Below, in pieces: positions 62,819-64,000 of a stretch of DNA of 64,000 bases (position 1 is the stretch's first letter; every line of letters starts with the position of its first letter). The notes under the pieces are model-generated. The model searched no databases. It was not told where the DNA came from and saw only the letters and a program-made list of their open reading frames with translations. Source of the stretch: Cellulomonas telluris (lineage in GTDB: Bacteria; Actinomycetota; Actinomycetes; Actinomycetales; Cellulomonadaceae); NCBI RefSeq assembly GCF_004886325.1, contig NZ_QXFN01000002.1, positions 186,001 through 250,000 on the forward strand. The letters run 5' to 3'. The position numbers and the translations under genes were made by a program.

Positions 62819-64000
62819 TCAGACCCGCACGGGCACCTGCTTGTAGGACGCCAGGAAGTTGCCGATCCGCTCGACGGCGACCGCGAGCTCGCGCGCCTCG
62901 GGGAGGGTCACGATGCGCAGGTGGTCGGGCGTCGGCCAGTTGAAGCCCGTGCCCTGCACCAGCAGGATCTGCTCGCTGACGAGCAGGTCGTAGACGAGCT
63001 GCGCGTCGTCGTGGATCTCGTGCACCTCGGGGTCCAGGCGCGGGAACAGGTACAGCGCGCCGTCGGGGCGCACGCAGTCGACGCCGGGGATCTTGTTCAG
63101 CCCCTCCCAGGCGACCTGCCGCTGCTCGTGCAGCCGCCCGCCGGGCGCGATGAGCGCCTCGATGGACTGCACGCCGCCGAGCGCGGCCTGGATGGCGTGC
63201 TGCGCGGGCACGTTCGGGCACAGGCGCGTCGACGCGAGCAGCGTCATGCCCTCGAGGAAGCCCTTGGCGTGCGCCTGCGGGCCGGTCACGACGACCCAGC
63301 CGGAGCGGAAGCCGGCGACGCGGTACGTCTTCGACAGGCCGTTGAACGTCAGGCACAGCAGGTCGGGCGCGACGGACGCCAGCGGGACGTGCTGCGCGCC
63401 GTCGAACAGGATGCGGTCGTAGATCTCGTCGGCGAGCAGCAGCAGGCTGTGCTCGCGCGCCACGTCGGCGATCTGCTCGAGCACCTCGCGGCTGTACACC
63501 GCGCCGGTGGGGTTGTTCGGGTTGATGACGACGATGGCCTTCGTGCGCGGGGTGATGCGCGCGCGGATGTCCTCGACGTCCGGCTGCCAGCCGGTCGACT
63601 CGTCGCAGCGGTAGTGCACCGGCTTGCCGTCGGACAGGCTCGTCATGGCCGTCCACAGCGGGTAGTCGGGGGAGGGGATGAGCACCTCGTCGCCCTCGTC
63701 GAGCAGGGCCTGCAGCGTCATCGTGATGAGCTCGGAGACGCCGTTGCCCAGGTAGACGTCGTCGACGTCGAAGGCCGGGAACCCGGGCACGGTCTCGTAG
63801 CGCGTGACGATCGCGCGCCGGGCGGACAGGATGCCCCGGGACTCGCTGTACCCGTGCGCGTGCGGGACCGCGGCGATGACGTCGGCGACGATCTGGTGCG
63901 GCGCGGCGAACCCGAACGCCGCCGGGTTGCCGGTGTTGAGCTTGAGGACGCGCCGGCCCTCGGCCTCCATGCGTGCTGCCTCGTCCAGTGCCTTGCCGCG
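62819..64000 (-). CDS. alaA: AlaA-like pyridoxal-phosphate aminotransferase, N-terminus cut by the window
   Basis: Fold-type I aminotransferase, very similar in order of motifs to E. coli AlaA (glutamate-pyruvate transaminase): LKLNTGNPAAFGFAAPHQIV, YSESRGILSARRAIV, INPNNPTGAVYSREVLEQIA, LLADEIYDRILFDG, and the PLP lysine in TFNGLSKTYRVAGFRSGW. The frame remains open to base 64000 (upstream residues RGKALDEAAR match the family), so the ATG at 63970 is internal and the true start lies beyond the window. Not related to motility. Confidence 0.9.
   Translation of the reverse strand, partial: RGKALDEAARMEAEGRRVLKLNTGNPAAFGFAAPHQIVADVIAAVPHAHGYSESRGILSARRAIVTRYETVPGFPAFDVDDVYLGNGVSELITMTLQALLDEGDEVLIPSPDYPLWTAMTSLSDGKPVHYRCDESTGWQPDVEDIRARITPRTKAIVVINPNNPTGAVYSREVLEQIADVAREHSLLLLADEIYDRILFDGAQHVPLASVAPDLLCLTFNGLSKTYRVAGFRSGWVVVTGPQAHAKGFLEGMTLLASTRLCPNVPAQHAIQAALGGVQSIEALIAPGGRLHEQRQVAWEGLNKIPGVDCVRPDGALYLFPRLDPEVHEIHDDAQLVYDLLVSEQILLVQGTGFNWPTPDHLRIVTLPEARELAVAVERIGNFLASYKQVPVRV

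Overview
The window is very GC-rich, uses GTG/TTG starts freely and packs genes into operons with 1-8 bp stop/start overlaps. Together with actinobacterial markers (DUF3263, LytR C-terminal domain, SpoU-type RlmB, DUF4032, groEL alone under CIRCE control, a SipW-type signal peptidase locus) this points to a motile high-GC actinobacterium, most like Cellulomonas or a close relative. The genus is an inference from gene content.
0-23 kb is mostly housekeeping: rlmB (5' end cut), a DUF4032 kinase-fold protein, a UgpC/MsmK-type sugar-ABC ATPase, trehalose synthesis (otsA-otsB), a membrane Ser/Thr kinase, a DsbA-like oxidoreductase, tRNA-Thr(UGU), an MFS transporter, a two-component pair, a locus of exported proteins with a Ser/His signal peptidase, an SGNH hydrolase, ung, DUF3263 and LytR_C proteins, a cold-shock protein and groEL.
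22-62.8 kb is a nearly complete flagellar and chemotaxis island. flgN-flgK-flgL-fliW run leftward. To their right, all rightward, are the FliA-type sigma factor, flagellin, fliD-fliS-(fliT-like), the basal body/hook operon flgB-flgC-fliE-fliF-fliG-fliH-fliI-fliJ-fliK-flgD-flgE-M15 peptidase, flbD-motA-motB-fliL, the switch/export operon fliM-fliN-fliO-fliP-fliQ-fliR-flhB-flhA-flhF-like-csrA, and chemotaxis genes (cheA with two CheW domains, cheW, an MCP, cheB, cheR, two cheY, two CheX/CheC-like proteins). An AlaA-like aminotransferase runs off the right edge.
The main regulatory result is one promoter signature, TCA(C/G)-N15-G(C/T)CGAT, with exactly the same spacing in front of eight transcription units: flgN, EAL-HDOD, flagellin, flgB, flbD-mot, fliM, cheA and the MCP. 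It fits a SigD/WhiG/FliA-family regulon and brings a degenerate EAL-HDOD protein into it. A second layer is a family of hairpins exposing an ACGGA(C/U) loop closed by C-G, the shape CsrA/RsmE prefers, in the leaders of flagellin, the flgB operon and the mot operon and ahead of a small secreted-protein gene. csrA and fliW are both in the window. A 19-bp tandem-repeat array with inverted heads fills the gap between csrA and cheA, and a perfect CRP-type palindrome lies upstream of the sigma-factor gene. Not seen here: flgF/flgG, flgJ, flgM and cheD.
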